A stretch of 64,000 bases of DNA from Saccharicrinis sp963677655 (GTDB lineage: Bacteria; Bacteroidota; Bacteroidia; Bacteroidales; Marinilabiliaceae): the NCBI GenBank assembly GCA_963677655.1, contig OY782088.1. The stretch is one strand, 5' to 3'. Position numbers and translations under genes: made by a program. The notes beneath the pieces are model-generated. The model was not told the DNA's origin. It ran no database searches and was given only the letters and a program-made list of their open reading frames with translations. Shown in pieces: positions 7,461 to 16,335 of this stretch; position 1 is the stretch's first letter, and every line of letters begins with the position of its first letter.

Positions 7461-9575
7461 ATGGGAAATTCAGATTTAAAATACACCAGAAATATCGGTA
7501 TCATGGCGCATATCGATGCGGGTAAAACCACTACAACAGAGCGTATTCTGTTTTATACTGGTATTACTCATAAGATTGGTGAAGTACATGATGGTGCTGC
7601 TACCATGGACTGGATGGAGCAGGAGCAAGAAAGAGGTATTACAATTACTTCTGCAGCGATTACTACCAACTGGAACTACAATGATGAATCGTATAAGGTA
7701 AACATTATCGATACCCCAGGACACGTTGACTTTACTGTAGAGGTAGAGCGTTCTTTAAGGGTTTTAGATGGTGCTGTTGCTGTATTCTGTGCTGTAGGTG
7801 GTGTTGAACCACAATCTGAAACTGTATGGAGACAGGCTGATAAATACGGTGTGCCTCGTATTGGTTTCGTAAATAAAATGGACCGTTCAGGTGCTAACTT
7901 TTTCGAAGTAGTTCGCCAGGTAAAAGAAATGTTAGGAGCTAATCCTATTCCAATTCAAATTCCAATTGGTGCAGAAGACGATTTCGAAGGAGTTATTGAC
8001 CTAATCGAAAATAAAGCTATTGTTTGGTTTGATGACGAGCAATTAGGTTCTCGTTATGAGTTACAGGAAATTCCTGAAAACTTAAAAGCTGAAGCACAAG
8101 AGTGGAGAGATAAATTAGTTGAGGCAGTTGCTGAAACTGATGAAGAATTAATGGAGCGTTATTTCGAAGATCCTGAGTCGATTACTAAAGAAGAAATGAT
8201 TAAAGTAATTCGTCAGGCTACTATCGATAGAACTATTACTCCAATGATGTGTGGTTCTGCATTTAAAAACAAAGGAGTACAACGTTTGTTAGACTCAGTT
8301 GTTGCTTTCTTACCTTCTCCAAGTGATATTCCTGCAGTAACAGGAACAAATCCAAGAACAGAAGAGTCAGAAGAAAGACCACATAGTGAAGAAGCACCTT
8401 TGTCAGCATTAGCATTTAAAATTGCAACTGACCCATTCGTAGGTCGTTTAGCATTTATGCGTGTTTACTCAGGTAAAATTGAAGCTGGTTCTTATGCATT
8501 AAATACACGTACAAATAAAAAAGAGCGTATTGCTCGTTTATATCAAATGCAATCTAACAAACAGCTTGCAAGAGATGTGATTGGTGCAGGTGATATTTGT
8601 GCAGGAGTTGGATTTAAAGATATCCGTACTGGAGATACATTATGTGATGAAAAGAACCCAATCGTTCTTGAATCAATGGATTTCCCTGATCCGGTTATCG
8701 GAGTTGCAGTTGAGCCATTATCACAAAAAGATGTTGATAAATTAGGTGTAGCTCTTGCTAAATTAGCAGAAGAGGATCCTACTTTCCGTGTACAAACTGA
8801 CGAAGAAAGCGGACAAACAGTAATTAGTGGTATGGGTGAGCTTCACCTTGAAATTATTATTGACCGTTTAAAGCGTGAGTTTAAAGTAGAATGTAACCAA
8901 GGTCGTCCTCAGGTAACATATAAAGAAGCTATCAAAGCTACTGTTGAGCACCGTGAAGTATTTAAGAAACAAACTGGTGGTCGTGGTAAATTTGCTGATG
9001 TTATCGTAAAAGTTGGACCTGGAGATGAAGGAAAAGACGGTTTAGAGTTTATTAATGAAGTAAAAGGAGGTAATGTTCCTAAAGAATATATCCCATCTGT
9101 AGAAAAAGGATTTAAAGAAGCTATGCAAAATGGTGTTCTTGCTGGATTCTCTGTGGATAGTTTAAAAGTTACTTTAATAGACGGATCTTTCCACCCGGTT
9201 GACTCGGATCAGTTATCTTTTGAGATTGCAGGTCGTCAAGCGTTTAAGCAAGCTTGTATGAAAGCTAATCCTGTTCTTTTAGAACCTATCATGAAAGTTG
9301 AAGTTGTTACTCCGGAAGAGTACATGGGAGATATTATCTCTGACTTTAACAAGCGTCGTGGTCAGGTAGAAGGAATGGAGTCTAAAGGAGCTGCACGTGT
9401 AGTGAAAGCTAAAGTGCCTCTAGCAGAGATGTTTGGTTATGTTACAGCTTTACGTACTATTTCTTCTGGTCGTGCTACTTCATCAATGGTGTTCTCTCAC
9501 TTTGAAGAAGTTTCTAAATCGATCGCTGTTGAAGTAGTAAAAGAGGCTGAAGGAAAAGTAGAATTATTAAAATAA
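7461..9575 (+). CDS. fusA: Translation elongation factor G
   Basis: A 704-residue GTPase that drives ribosomal translocation. It has the P-loop AHIDAGKTTTTER, the DTPGHVDF and NKMDR GTP-binding motifs, and the full set of domains II-V (for example GELHLEIIIDRL and the C-terminal RRGQVEGMESKG). Length is normal. It is followed after 9 bases by rpsJ with no tuf gene, an order usual in Bacteroidota and different from E. coli. Confidence 0.98.
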   Translation: MGNSDLKYTRNIGIMAHIDAGKTTTTERILFYTGITHKIGEVHDGAATMDWMEQEQERGITITSAAITTNWNYNDESYKVNIIDTPGHVDFTVEVERSLRVLDGAVAVFCAVGGVEPQSETVWRQADKYGVPRIGFVNKMDRSGANFFEVVRQVKEMLGANPIPIQIPIGAEDDFEGVIDLIENKAIVWFDDEQLGSRYELQEIPENLKAEAQEWRDKLVEAVAETDEELMERYFEDPESITKEEMIKVIRQATIDRTITPMMCGSAFKNKGVQRLLDSVVAFLPSPSDIPAVTGTNPRTEESEERPHSEEAPLSALAFKIATDPFVGRLAFMRVYSGKIEAGSYALNTRTNKKERIARLYQMQSNKQLARDVIGAGDICAGVGFKDIRTGDTLCDEKNPIVLESMDFPDPVIGVAVEPLSQKDVDKLGVALAKLAEEDPTFRVQTDEESGQTVISGMGELHLEIIIDRLKREFKVECNQGRPQVTYKEAIKATVEHREVFKKQTGGRGKFADVIVKVGPGDEGKDGLEFINEVKGGNVPKEYIPSVEKGFKEAMQNGVLAGFSVDSLKVTLIDGSFHPVDSDQLSFEIAGRQAFKQACMKANPVLLEPIMKVEVVTPEEYMGDIISDFNKRRGQVEGMESKGAARVVKAKVPLAEMFGYVTALRTISSGRATSSMVFSHFEEVSKSIAVEVVKEAEGKVELLK

Positions 9576-9584
9576 GATCTCAAG

Positions 9585-9890
9585 ATGAGTCAAAAGATAA
9601 GAATCAAATTAAAATCTTACGATCACAACTTGGTTGATAAATCAGCTGAGAAGATCGTTAAGACAGTAAAAACGACTGGTGCTGTAGTTAGCGGTCCTAT
9701 TCCACTTCCTACTCACAAAAGAGTATTTACAGTGTTGCGTTCAACATTCGTAAATAAAAAGTCGAGAGAGCAATTCCAGTTATCTAACTATAAGCGTTTA
9801 ATCGATATCTATAGCTCTACAGCTAAAACTATCGATGCTTTAATGAAGTTAGAGTTACCTAGTGGAGTTGAGGTAGAAATCAAAGTGTGA
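9585..9890 (+). CDS. rpsJ: 30S ribosomal protein S10
   Basis: A 101-residue S10 with IRIKLKSYDHNLVDKSAEKI and the loop region GPIPLPTHKRVFTVLRS. It joins the small-subunit head and, in other bacteria, also binds NusB in antitermination. It starts the S10 segment of the superoperon, and an 85-base gap with a strong stem separates it from rplC. Confidence 0.98.
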   Translation: MSQKIRIKLKSYDHNLVDKSAEKIVKTVKTTGAVVSGPIPLPTHKRVFTVLRSTFVNKKSREQFQLSNYKRLIDIYSSTAKTIDALMKLELPSGVEVEIKV

Positions 9891-9906
9891 GACAAAAGAA
9901 AATAAG

Positions 9907-9945
9907 TTCATGCAGCTTGTTAGCCGAAACTTCAGGCTGTATGAA
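9907..9945 (+). promoter_or_regulatory. Hairpin in the rpsJ-rplC gap, candidate r-protein leader
   Basis: TTCATGCAGC (9907-9916) pairs with GCTGTATGAA (9936-9945) over 10 pairs including one G-U. A weaker AGCC/GGCT pairing is possible inside the loop. There is no T-run, so it is not a terminator. It lies just before rplC and rplD; L4 is the regulator of this operon in E. coli, so an L4- or L3-binding leader is a reasonable guess. Confidence 0.4.
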
Positions 9946-9975
9946 TCGATTATTTAATATTTAATTTTTGTAACA

Positions 9976-10593
9976 ATGCCAGGTATTATTGGAAAAAAAA
10001 TCGGAATGACTTCCGTTTTCAGTGCCGATGGAAAAAACATTCCATGCACTGTTATCGAAGCTGGCCCATGCGTGGTTACTCAGATCAAAACTGAAGAAAC
10101 TGACGGCTATGAGGCTGTACAGCTGGCGTTCGAAGACAAGAAAGAAAAAAGCGCAACTAAACCAGAGTTAGGTCACTTTAAAAAAGCTGGGGTAACTCCA
10201 AAAAGAAGCGTTGTTGAATTCAAAGGTTTCGAACAAGAATTTAACTTAGGAGACGAAGTAACAGTTGATATCTTTACAGAAGATATTTTCGTTGACGTTA
10301 CAGGTATCTCTAAAGGTAAAGGATTTCAAGGTGTAGTAAAACGTCACGGATTTGGTGGTGTTGGTGGTTCAACTCACGGACAGCACAACCGTTTAAGAGC
10401 TCCTGGTTCTGTAGGTGCTGCTTCATACCCTGCTCGCGTATTTAAAGGTATGAGAATGGCTGGAAGAACTGGTGGAAACAGAGTGATGGTTGAAAGCCTT
10501 AAAGTATTAAAAGTAATTCCTGAAAACAACCTTTTAATTATTAAAGGATCTGTTCCAGGAGCTAAAGGTTCATATGTAATTGTTGAAATGTAA
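9976..10593 (+). CDS. rplC: 50S ribosomal protein L3
   Basis: A 205-residue L3 beginning MPGIIGKKIGMTSVF. The conserved loop GFQGVVKRHGFGGVGGSTHGQ, which approaches the peptidyl-transferase centre, is complete. The stop codon overlaps the rplD start in the arrangement TAATG, so L3 and L4 are translationally coupled. Confidence 0.98.
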   Translation: MPGIIGKKIGMTSVFSADGKNIPCTVIEAGPCVVTQIKTEETDGYEAVQLAFEDKKEKSATKPELGHFKKAGVTPKRSVVEFKGFEQEFNLGDEVTVDIFTEDIFVDVTGISKGKGFQGVVKRHGFGGVGGSTHGQHNRLRAPGSVGAASYPARVFKGMRMAGRTGGNRVMVESLKVLKVIPENNLLIIKGSVPGAKGSYVIVEM

Positions 10594-11213
10594 TGGAACT
10601 AAAAGTATTAAGCATAAAAGGAGAAGAGACCGGAAAAACTGTTGAATTAGCAGATTCAATTTTCGGTATTGAGCCTAACGATCATGCTATTTATCTTGAT
10701 GTAAAACAGTTCCTAGCAAATCAACGTCAGGGAACCCATAAGTCAAAAGAAAGAGCTGAGATCGCAGGTAGTACACGTAAGATCAAAAAGCAAAAGGGAA
10801 CCGGTACAGCACGTGCAGGTAGCATTAAGTCTCCTGTATTTCGTGGTGGAGGTCGTATTTTTGGTCCTCGCCCTCGTAATTACGGATTTAAATTAAATCG
10901 TAAACTTAAAGAGCTTGCTCGTAAATCAGCTTTATCATATAAAGCAAAAACAGGAAGCATCATAATTGTTGAAGACTTCAATATGGAAGCTCCAAAAACA
11001 AAAGAGTTTGCGCAAATTCGTAAAAGTCTTCAAGTTGATGGAAAACGTTCATTAGTAGTTTTAAAAGATGCTGATAAGAATGTTTACCTGGCTTCAAGAA
11101 ATATTCCGAAATCGGAAGTTGTAACATTAGCTGAATTGAATACATACAGTATTATGAAAGCCGGAGCGTTAGTTCTAGTTGAAAGTTCAGTTGAAGGATT
11201 AGGTAATCTTTAA
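10593..11213 (+). CDS. rplD: 50S ribosomal protein L4
   Basis: A 206-residue L4. It carries the extended tunnel loop with GTHKSKERAEIAGSTRKIKKQ and GTGTARAGSIKSPVFRGGG. In E. coli L4 is also the repressor of the S10 operon. The start shares one base with the rplC stop. Confidence 0.98.
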   Translation: MELKVLSIKGEETGKTVELADSIFGIEPNDHAIYLDVKQFLANQRQGTHKSKERAEIAGSTRKIKKQKGTGTARAGSIKSPVFRGGGRIFGPRPRNYGFKLNRKLKELARKSALSYKAKTGSIIIVEDFNMEAPKTKEFAQIRKSLQVDGKRSLVVLKDADKNVYLASRNIPKSEVVTLAELNTYSIMKAGALVLVESSVEGLGNL

Positions 11214-11237
11214 TTTAAAGCTTAAGGAGATTTAGAT

Positions 11238-11528
11238 ATGCAAATATTAATTAAGCCAATAGTTACTGAAAAACTCAACGCGCAAGGAGAAAAACTAAAT
11301 TGCTTCGGATTTGTAGTAAACAAAAACGCTAACAAATTACAGATTAAGAAAGCGGTTGAGGAAATGTACAATGTAACTGTTGAAAGAGTAAACACCATGA
11401 ATTATGCGGGTAAAGTAAAAAGCCGTTATACTAAAAGTGGTGTACAAGTAGGTAAAACTGCTGCGTTCAAAAAAGCAATTGTTACTTTGGTAGAAGGAGA
11501 TAAGATTGATTTTTATAGCAATATTTAA
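11238..11528 (+). CDS. rplW: 50S ribosomal protein L23
   Basis: A 96-residue L23 (IKPIVTEKLNAQGE and FVVNKNANKLQIKKAVE), located at the exit tunnel where signal-recognition particle and trigger factor dock. AAGGAGA lies at 11224-11230, seven bases before the start, one of few Shine-Dalgarno-like sequences in this window. Confidence 0.97.
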   Translation: MQILIKPIVTEKLNAQGEKLNCFGFVVNKNANKLQIKKAVEEMYNVTVERVNTMNYAGKVKSRYTKSGVQVGKTAAFKKAIVTLVEGDKIDFYSNI

Positions 11529-11533
11529 TTAAA

Positions 11534-12358
11534 ATGGCAGTAAGAAAGCTAAAGCCCACAACACCGGGGCAGAGACACAAAATTATTGGTGCATTTGATA
11601 CGATTACCTCAAGTACACCAGAGAAGTCCTTACTGGAGCCTATCAAAAAAAGCGGCGGTCGTAACAACACAGGTAAAATGACCATGCGCTACATTGGTGG
11701 CGGACATAAGAGACGTTACAGGGTAATCGATTTCAAGAGAAATAAAGACGGTGTTGCAGCTACTGTTGAGTCAATTCAATATGACCCAAACCGTAGTGCA
11801 CGTATCGCGTTATTAGTATATGCTGATGGCGAAAAACGTTACATTCTCGCTCCTAATGGATTAGAAGTCGGTCAAACTGTTGAATCCGGAGCAGGCGTTA
11901 GTCCTGATCTAGGTAATACATTAACCCTTAAAGAGATCCCTCTAGGAACGATCATTCACAACATTGAGTTGCGCCCAGGACAGGGTGGAGTTATGGCTCG
12001 TAGTGCCGGAACATTTGCTCAATTGGCTGCTCGTGAAGGTAAGTATGCCGTTATTAAATTACCGTCAGGTGAAACTAGAATGATCCTTACAACTTGTCGT
12101 GCTACTATTGGTGCGGTAGGTAATTCAGATCACGCCTTAGAAAGATCAGGTAAAGCTGGTCGTTCACGTTGGTTAGGACGTCGTCCAAGAGTTCGTGGTG
12201 TAGCTATGAACCCAGTTGATCACCCAATGGGTGGTGGTGAAGGAAGACAGTCTGGAGGTCATCCAAGATCACGTACAGGTGTACTAGCTAAAGGTTTCAA
12301 AACTCGTGATAAGAAGAAAGCTTCTAGTAAGTACATTATTGAAAGACGTAAAAAATAA
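11534..12358 (+). CDS. rplB: 50S ribosomal protein L2
   Basis: A 274-residue L2, needed for subunit association and peptide-bond formation. The start MAVRKLKPTTPGQRHK and the highly conserved C-terminal segment RGVAMNPVDHPMGGGEG (with the functionally important His) are present. It follows rplW by 5 bases. Confidence 0.98.
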   Translation: MAVRKLKPTTPGQRHKIIGAFDTITSSTPEKSLLEPIKKSGGRNNTGKMTMRYIGGGHKRRYRVIDFKRNKDGVAATVESIQYDPNRSARIALLVYADGEKRYILAPNGLEVGQTVESGAGVSPDLGNTLTLKEIPLGTIIHNIELRPGQGGVMARSAGTFAQLAAREGKYAVIKLPSGETRMILTTCRATIGAVGNSDHALERSGKAGRSRWLGRRPRVRGVAMNPVDHPMGGGEGRQSGGHPRSRTGVLAKGFKTRDKKKASSKYIIERRKK

Positions 12359-12377
12359 CGTTTAAGAAGAAGAACTT

Positions 12378-12647
12378 ATGAGCAGATCATTAAAAAAAGG
12401 CCCATTTATAGATTATAAACTTGAAAAGAAAGTTTTCGATATGAACGATTCAGGTAAAAAATCTGTAATCAAAACTTGGGCAAGAGCATCGATGATATCT
12501 CCAGATTTCGTAGGACATACCATCGCAGTGCACAACGGAAATAAATTTATTCCTGTTTATGTGACCGAAAATATGGTAGGTCACAAGTTAGGTGAGTTCT
12601 CTCCAACACGTACCTTTAGAGGTCACGGAGGTAACAAGAAAAGGTAA
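12378..12647 (+). CDS. rpsS: 30S ribosomal protein S19
   Basis: An 89-residue S19 (MSRSLKKGPFIDYKL, ARASMISPDFVGHTIAVHNG and HKLGEFSPTRTFRGHGG). It contacts the A-site finger in the small-subunit head. Standard length and place between L2 and L22. Confidence 0.98.
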   Translation: MSRSLKKGPFIDYKLEKKVFDMNDSGKKSVIKTWARASMISPDFVGHTIAVHNGNKFIPVYVTENMVGHKLGEFSPTRTFRGHGGNKKR

Positions 12648-12683
12648 CCTGACTTAAAGTAATTTTAATAAAGAGAATTAAAA

Positions 12684-13103
12684 ATGGGTGCAAGAAAAAG
12701 ACTCAGAGCAGAAAAAAATAAGGAAGCAAAAAAGCAAGTGACTTTTGCTTCACTTCGCAATGTGCCTACTTCTCCACGAAAAATGCGCCTGGTTGCAGAT
12801 ATGATCAGAGGTAAAGAAGTTAATTTAGCTTTAGATATGTTGAAGTTTTCTCCAAAAGAAGCTTCTCGTAGAGTTGAAAAATTACTTCTTTCCGCAATTG
12901 CAAACTGGAAGGAGAAGAATGAAGGGGTACGCATGGAAGATGCTAATCTGTATGTTAAATCAATCAATGTAGATTCAGCGAGAATATTGAAAAGGTTGAG
13001 ACCAGCTCCACAAGGGCGTGCTCACCGTATCAGAAAAAGATCGAACCATGTAACCATTTATATTGATAGCAACGTTGATAACCAGCAAGAAATTAAAAGT
13101 TAG
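12684..13103 (+). CDS. rplV: 50S ribosomal protein L22
   Basis: A 139-residue L22, which lines the exit tunnel. The signature VPTSPRKMRLVADMIRGKEV and the loop LKRLRPAPQGRAHRIRKR are clear. It carries a longer N-terminal basic stretch (about 20 residues) than the E. coli protein. rpsC begins 4 bases after its stop. Confidence 0.97.
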   Translation: MGARKRLRAEKNKEAKKQVTFASLRNVPTSPRKMRLVADMIRGKEVNLALDMLKFSPKEASRRVEKLLLSAIANWKEKNEGVRMEDANLYVKSINVDSARILKRLRPAPQGRAHRIRKRSNHVTIYIDSNVDNQQEIKS

Positions 13104-13107
13104 TTAA

Positions 13108-13809
13108 ATGGGACAAAAAGTAAATCCAATAAGTAACAGATTAGGAATCATCAGAGGATGGGACTCTAATTGGTTTGGCGGAAAAAATTACGGAGATAAA
13201 ATCTTAGAAGATACTAAAATCCGTAAATATCTTAACGCTCGTTTAGCTAAAGCTAGTATTTCGAGAATTGTTATTGAACGTACACTAAAACTGATAACGA
13301 TTACTGTTCACACAGCTCGTCCGGGAATCATTATTGGTAAAGGTGGCCAAGAGGTTGATAAACTAAAAGAAGAGTTGAAGAAAATCACTGACAAAGAGGT
13401 TCAAATCAACATTTTTGAAGTTAAGAGACCAGAATTAGATGCTATTATCGTAGCTAACAACATCGCACGTCAATTAGAAGGTCGTATCGCTTTCCGTCGT
13501 GCAGTTAAGATGGCTATTGCTTCTACAATGAGAATGGGAGCAGAAGGTATCAAAATTCAAATTTCAGGTCGTTTAAACGGTGCGGAAATGGCCAGATCGG
13601 AAATGTACAAAGAAGGTAGAACACCTCTTCACACATTCCGTGCAAATATTGATTACGCTCAAGCTGAAGCTCTTACCAAAACTGGTTTGTTAGGTATTAA
13701 AGTTTGGATTTGTAAAGGAGAGATTTATGGTAAACCAGATCTTTCACCAAACTTTGCTACACAAGATAACAAACGCAAAGGTGGGAACTTTAAAAAGAGA
13801 AGAAAGTAG
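13108..13809 (+). CDS. rpsC: 30S ribosomal protein S3
   Basis: A 233-residue S3, at the mRNA entry channel. MGQKVNPISNRLGIIRGWDS opens it, followed by a type II KH domain with RPGIIIGKGGQEVDKLKEEL, and a basic C-terminal tail. The position between L22 and L16 is canonical. Confidence 0.98.
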   Translation: MGQKVNPISNRLGIIRGWDSNWFGGKNYGDKILEDTKIRKYLNARLAKASISRIVIERTLKLITITVHTARPGIIIGKGGQEVDKLKEELKKITDKEVQINIFEVKRPELDAIIVANNIARQLEGRIAFRRAVKMAIASTMRMGAEGIKIQISGRLNGAEMARSEMYKEGRTPLHTFRANIDYAQAEALTKTGLLGIKVWICKGEIYGKPDLSPNFATQDNKRKGGNFKKRRK

Positions 13810-13838
13810 TCATCAGCTAATGTAAATGAGTTAGAAAG

Positions 13839-14264
13839 ATGTTACAACCAAAGAAAGTAAAATACAGAAGAAGGCAGAAAGGTAGAATGAAGGGGGATGC
13901 TCAAAGAGGAGCTCAACTAGCATTTGGATCTTTCGGAATTAAGGCCTTACAAAGTAAATGGATTACAGGTCGTCAAATCGAGGCAGCTCGTATCGCCGTA
14001 ACCCGTTACATGCAGCGTCAAGGACAAATCTGGATTAGAATATTCCCGGACAAACCAATTACTAAGAAGCCAGCCGAAGTAAGGATGGGTAAAGGTAAGG
14101 GTAGCCCGGAAGGATTTGTGGCTCCAGTTACTCCAGGAAGAATCATTATTGAGTGTGATGGAGTACCATTCGAAACAGCAAAAGAAGCATTGCGTTTAGC
14201 AGCTCAAAAATTGCCTGTTACTACTAAATTCGTTGTAAGACGAGACTATGTTGAATCTAAATAA
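13839..14264 (+). CDS. rplP: 50S ribosomal protein L16
   Basis: A 141-residue L16 (MLQPKKVKYRRRQKGRMKG, ALQSKWITGRQIEAARIAVT and MGKGKGSPEGFVAPVTPGR). It positions tRNA near the peptidyl-transferase centre. The conserved Arg that is hydroxylated in E. coli lies in the GKGKGSPEG region neighbourhood; I cannot tell whether it is modified here. Confidence 0.98.
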   Translation: MLQPKKVKYRRRQKGRMKGDAQRGAQLAFGSFGIKALQSKWITGRQIEAARIAVTRYMQRQGQIWIRIFPDKPITKKPAEVRMGKGKGSPEGFVAPVTPGRIIIECDGVPFETAKEALRLAAQKLPVTTKFVVRRDYVESK

Positions 14265-14275
14265 TTGAGTAAGGA

Positions 14276-14473
14276 ATGAAGACTTCGGAAATTAAAGAAA
14301 TGGCGATCAACGAGATCATCGAAAGAATTGAGACCGAACGAGCTGAACTTATCCGTTTAGAACTCAATCATAGCATATCTCCATTGGAAAATCCATTGCA
14401 GATAAGAGGCTTACGTAGAAATATTGCGAGATTGCAAACTATTTTGCGTCAAAAGCAATTAACCGAAAAATAG
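14276..14473 (+). CDS. rpmC: 50S ribosomal protein L29
   Basis: A 65-residue, mostly helical L29 (MKTSEIKEMAINEIIERIE, and NPLQIRGLRRNIARLQTIL). It sits near the exit tunnel. Slightly diverged but the LQIRxLRRNIARLxT signature is clear. Confidence 0.96.
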   Translation: MKTSEIKEMAINEIIERIETERAELIRLELNHSISPLENPLQIRGLRRNIARLQTILRQKQLTEK

Positions 14474-14480
14474 TTTAGTG

Positions 14481-14738
14481 ATGGAAAAAAGAAATTTAAG
14501 AAAAGAACGTATCGGTGTTGTGGCTAGCAGTAAAATGGATAAGTCTATTGTAGTAGCAGTAGAAATCCGTGAAAAGCACCCTATCTACGGAAAGTTCGTG
14601 AAAAAGACAAAGAAGTTTCACGCACATGACGAGAATAACACGTGCAACGAAGGCGATACTGTAAAAATTATGGAGACTCGTCCTTTAAGCAAAACGAAAC
14701 GTTGGAGATTTGTAGAAATTATCGAAAGAGCTAAGTAA
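14481..14738 (+). CDS. rpsQ: 30S ribosomal protein S17
   Basis: An 85-residue S17 (LRKERIGVVASSKMDKSIVV and EGDTVKIMETRPLSKTKRW). The ATG at 14481 is chosen over an in-frame GTG three bases earlier, because ATG is used throughout the operon. It binds 16S rRNA early in assembly. Confidence 0.96.
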   Translation: MEKRNLRKERIGVVASSKMDKSIVVAVEIREKHPIYGKFVKKTKKFHAHDENNTCNEGDTVKIMETRPLSKTKRWRFVEIIERAK

Positions 14739-14740
14739 TC

Positions 14741-15106
14741 ATGATACAACAAGAATCCAGATTGGCTGTTGCCGATAATAGTGGTGCCAAAGAAGTACTA
14801 TGTATTAGAGTACTTGGGGGTACTAAAAAAAGATACGCATCTATTGGTGATCGTATCGTTGTAACTGTTAAGAGTGCCATCCCTTCTACAGATATGAAGA
14901 AAGGTACCGTTACAAAGGCAGTAGTTGTTCGTACAAAAAAAGAGATCAGAAGAGCTGATGGTTCTTATATCCGTTTTGATGAAAACGCATGTGTGCTTTT
15001 AAATCAAGCAGGTGAAATGCGTGGTACTCGTATCTTTGGCCCTGTTGCCAGAGAATTGCGTGACGGCTATATGAAAATCGTTTCATTAGCTCCTGAGGTG
15101 CTATAA
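14741..15106 (+). CDS. rplN: 50S ribosomal protein L14
   Basis: A 121-residue L14 (MIQQESRLAVADNSGAKEVL and GTRIFGPVARELRDGYMKIVSLAPEVL). It bridges the two subunits. It begins 3 bases after the rpsQ stop. Confidence 0.98.
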   Translation: MIQQESRLAVADNSGAKEVLCIRVLGGTKKRYASIGDRIVVTVKSAIPSTDMKKGTVTKAVVVRTKKEIRRADGSYIRFDENACVLLNQAGEMRGTRIFGPVARELRDGYMKIVSLAPEVL

Positions 15107-15125
15107 ATTTTATAAAGAGATAGCA

Positions 15126-15446
15126 ATGGGTAAATTACATATTAAAAAAGGCGATACAGTTATTGTAACTGCCGGAGAATATAAAGGACAAGAAGGTAAA
15201 GTTCTTGAAGTTCTTGTAAGTAAGAATAGAGCTATCGTGGAAGGTATTAACATGGTTTCAAAACATGCTAAGCCAAATGCAGATAATCCACAAGGAGGTA
15301 TCGTAAAGCAAGAGGCTCCTATCCACATCTCTAACTTAAACCTTAAAGATCCTTCAACTGGTGAAGCTACACGTATTGGTAGACGTACTGGTGATGATGG
15401 AAAATTAGTAAGGTTTGCTAAAAAATCAGGGGAGGAGATCAAGTAA
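15126..15446 (+). CDS. rplX: 50S ribosomal protein L24
   Basis: A 106-residue L24 with the KOW motif (HIKKGDTVIVTAGEYKGQEG). It is an assembly initiator of the large subunit. Its last base overlaps the first base of rplE (TAATG), so the two are coupled. Confidence 0.97.
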   Translation: MGKLHIKKGDTVIVTAGEYKGQEGKVLEVLVSKNRAIVEGINMVSKHAKPNADNPQGGIVKQEAPIHISNLNLKDPSTGEATRIGRRTGDDGKLVRFAKKSGEEIK

Positions 15447-15991
15447 TGAGCTATACACCTAGTTTAAGAACAATGTATAAGGAACAAGTTGTTCCTACAT
15501 TGATGAAGGAATTTGAATACAAAACTGTAATGCAAGTTCCTAAATTAGAGAAAATTGTTATCAATCAAGGTATTGGTCAAGCTGTTGCTGATAAAAAAAT
15601 GGTTGATATTGCAATTAATGAGCTTACTGCAATTACAGGTCAAAAAGCTGTTCCTTGTCTTTCAAAGAAGGATGTTTCTAACTTTAAGTTACGTAAAAAA
15701 ATGCCTATTGGTGTTAGAGTAACTTTAAGACAAGACAATATGTATGAGTTCCTTGAAAGACTTATTCGCGTTGCTTTACCAAGGATTCGCGACTTTAAAG
15801 GAATTAACAGTAAGCTTGATGGACGTGGTAATTATACATTAGGTATAGAGGAGCAAATTATTTTTCCTGAAATAAATATTGACAATGTTAGTAAAATTTT
15901 GGGTATGAATATTACCTTTGTGACCTCGGGAAATACAGATGAAGAAGCTTTTGCTTTATTAAAAGCATTTGGTTTACCGTTTAAAAAATAA
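15446..15991 (+). CDS. rplE: 50S ribosomal protein L5
   Basis: A 181-residue L5 (KLEKIVINQGIGQAVADKKM and GRGNYTLGIEEQIIFPEINID). It binds 5S rRNA and contacts P-site tRNA. The start overlaps the rplX stop by one base. Confidence 0.98.
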   Translation: MSYTPSLRTMYKEQVVPTLMKEFEYKTVMQVPKLEKIVINQGIGQAVADKKMVDIAINELTAITGQKAVPCLSKKDVSNFKLRKKMPIGVRVTLRQDNMYEFLERLIRVALPRIRDFKGINSKLDGRGNYTLGIEEQIIFPEINIDNVSKILGMNITFVTSGNTDEEAFALLKAFGLPFKK

Positions 15992-16005
15992 TAAAAAGCG
16001 TAAAT

Positions 16006-16275
16006 ATGGCTAAGGAATCAATGAAGGCTCGTGAAGTAAAAAGAGCCAAGCTTGTTGCCAAATATGCTGCAAAAAGAGCGGCGCTGAAAGAAGCAGGTGA
16101 TTACGAAGGTTTACAGAAATTACCTAAAAATGCTTCTCCTGTACGTATGCACAACCGTTGCAAAATTACAGGACGTCCTAAAGGATACATGAGACAATTT
16201 GGTCTTTCTAGGATTCAGTTTCGCGAAATGGCTTCTGCAGGTTTAATCCCTGGAGTAAAAAAAGCCAGCTGGTAG
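16006..16275 (+). CDS. rpsN: 30S ribosomal protein S14
   Basis: An 89-residue S14 of the long form. It ends with CKITGRPKGYMRQFGLSRIQ and FREMASAGLIPGVKKASW. The four-cysteine zinc site of the short form is absent; only one Cys remains in this stretch. Normal for Bacteroidota. Confidence 0.97.
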   Translation: MAKESMKAREVKRAKLVAKYAAKRAALKEAGDYEGLQKLPKNASPVRMHNRCKITGRPKGYMRQFGLSRIQFREMASAGLIPGVKKASW

Positions 16276-16302
16276 AAAATTAGGTTTCAAGTATAAATAT
16301 TG

Positions 16303-16316
16303 TCCCGTTTGCGGGA
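16303..16316 (+). promoter_or_regulatory. Small GC hairpin in the rpsN-rpsH gap
   Basis: TCCCG pairs with CGGGA across the loop TTTG, 19 bases before the rpsH start, in a 60-base gap that is longer than most in this operon. There is no T-run. S8 is the regulator of the spc operon in E. coli, so a control role is possible but unproven. Confidence 0.3.
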
Positions 16317-16335
16317 TTAATTTAAACTTTTTAAA

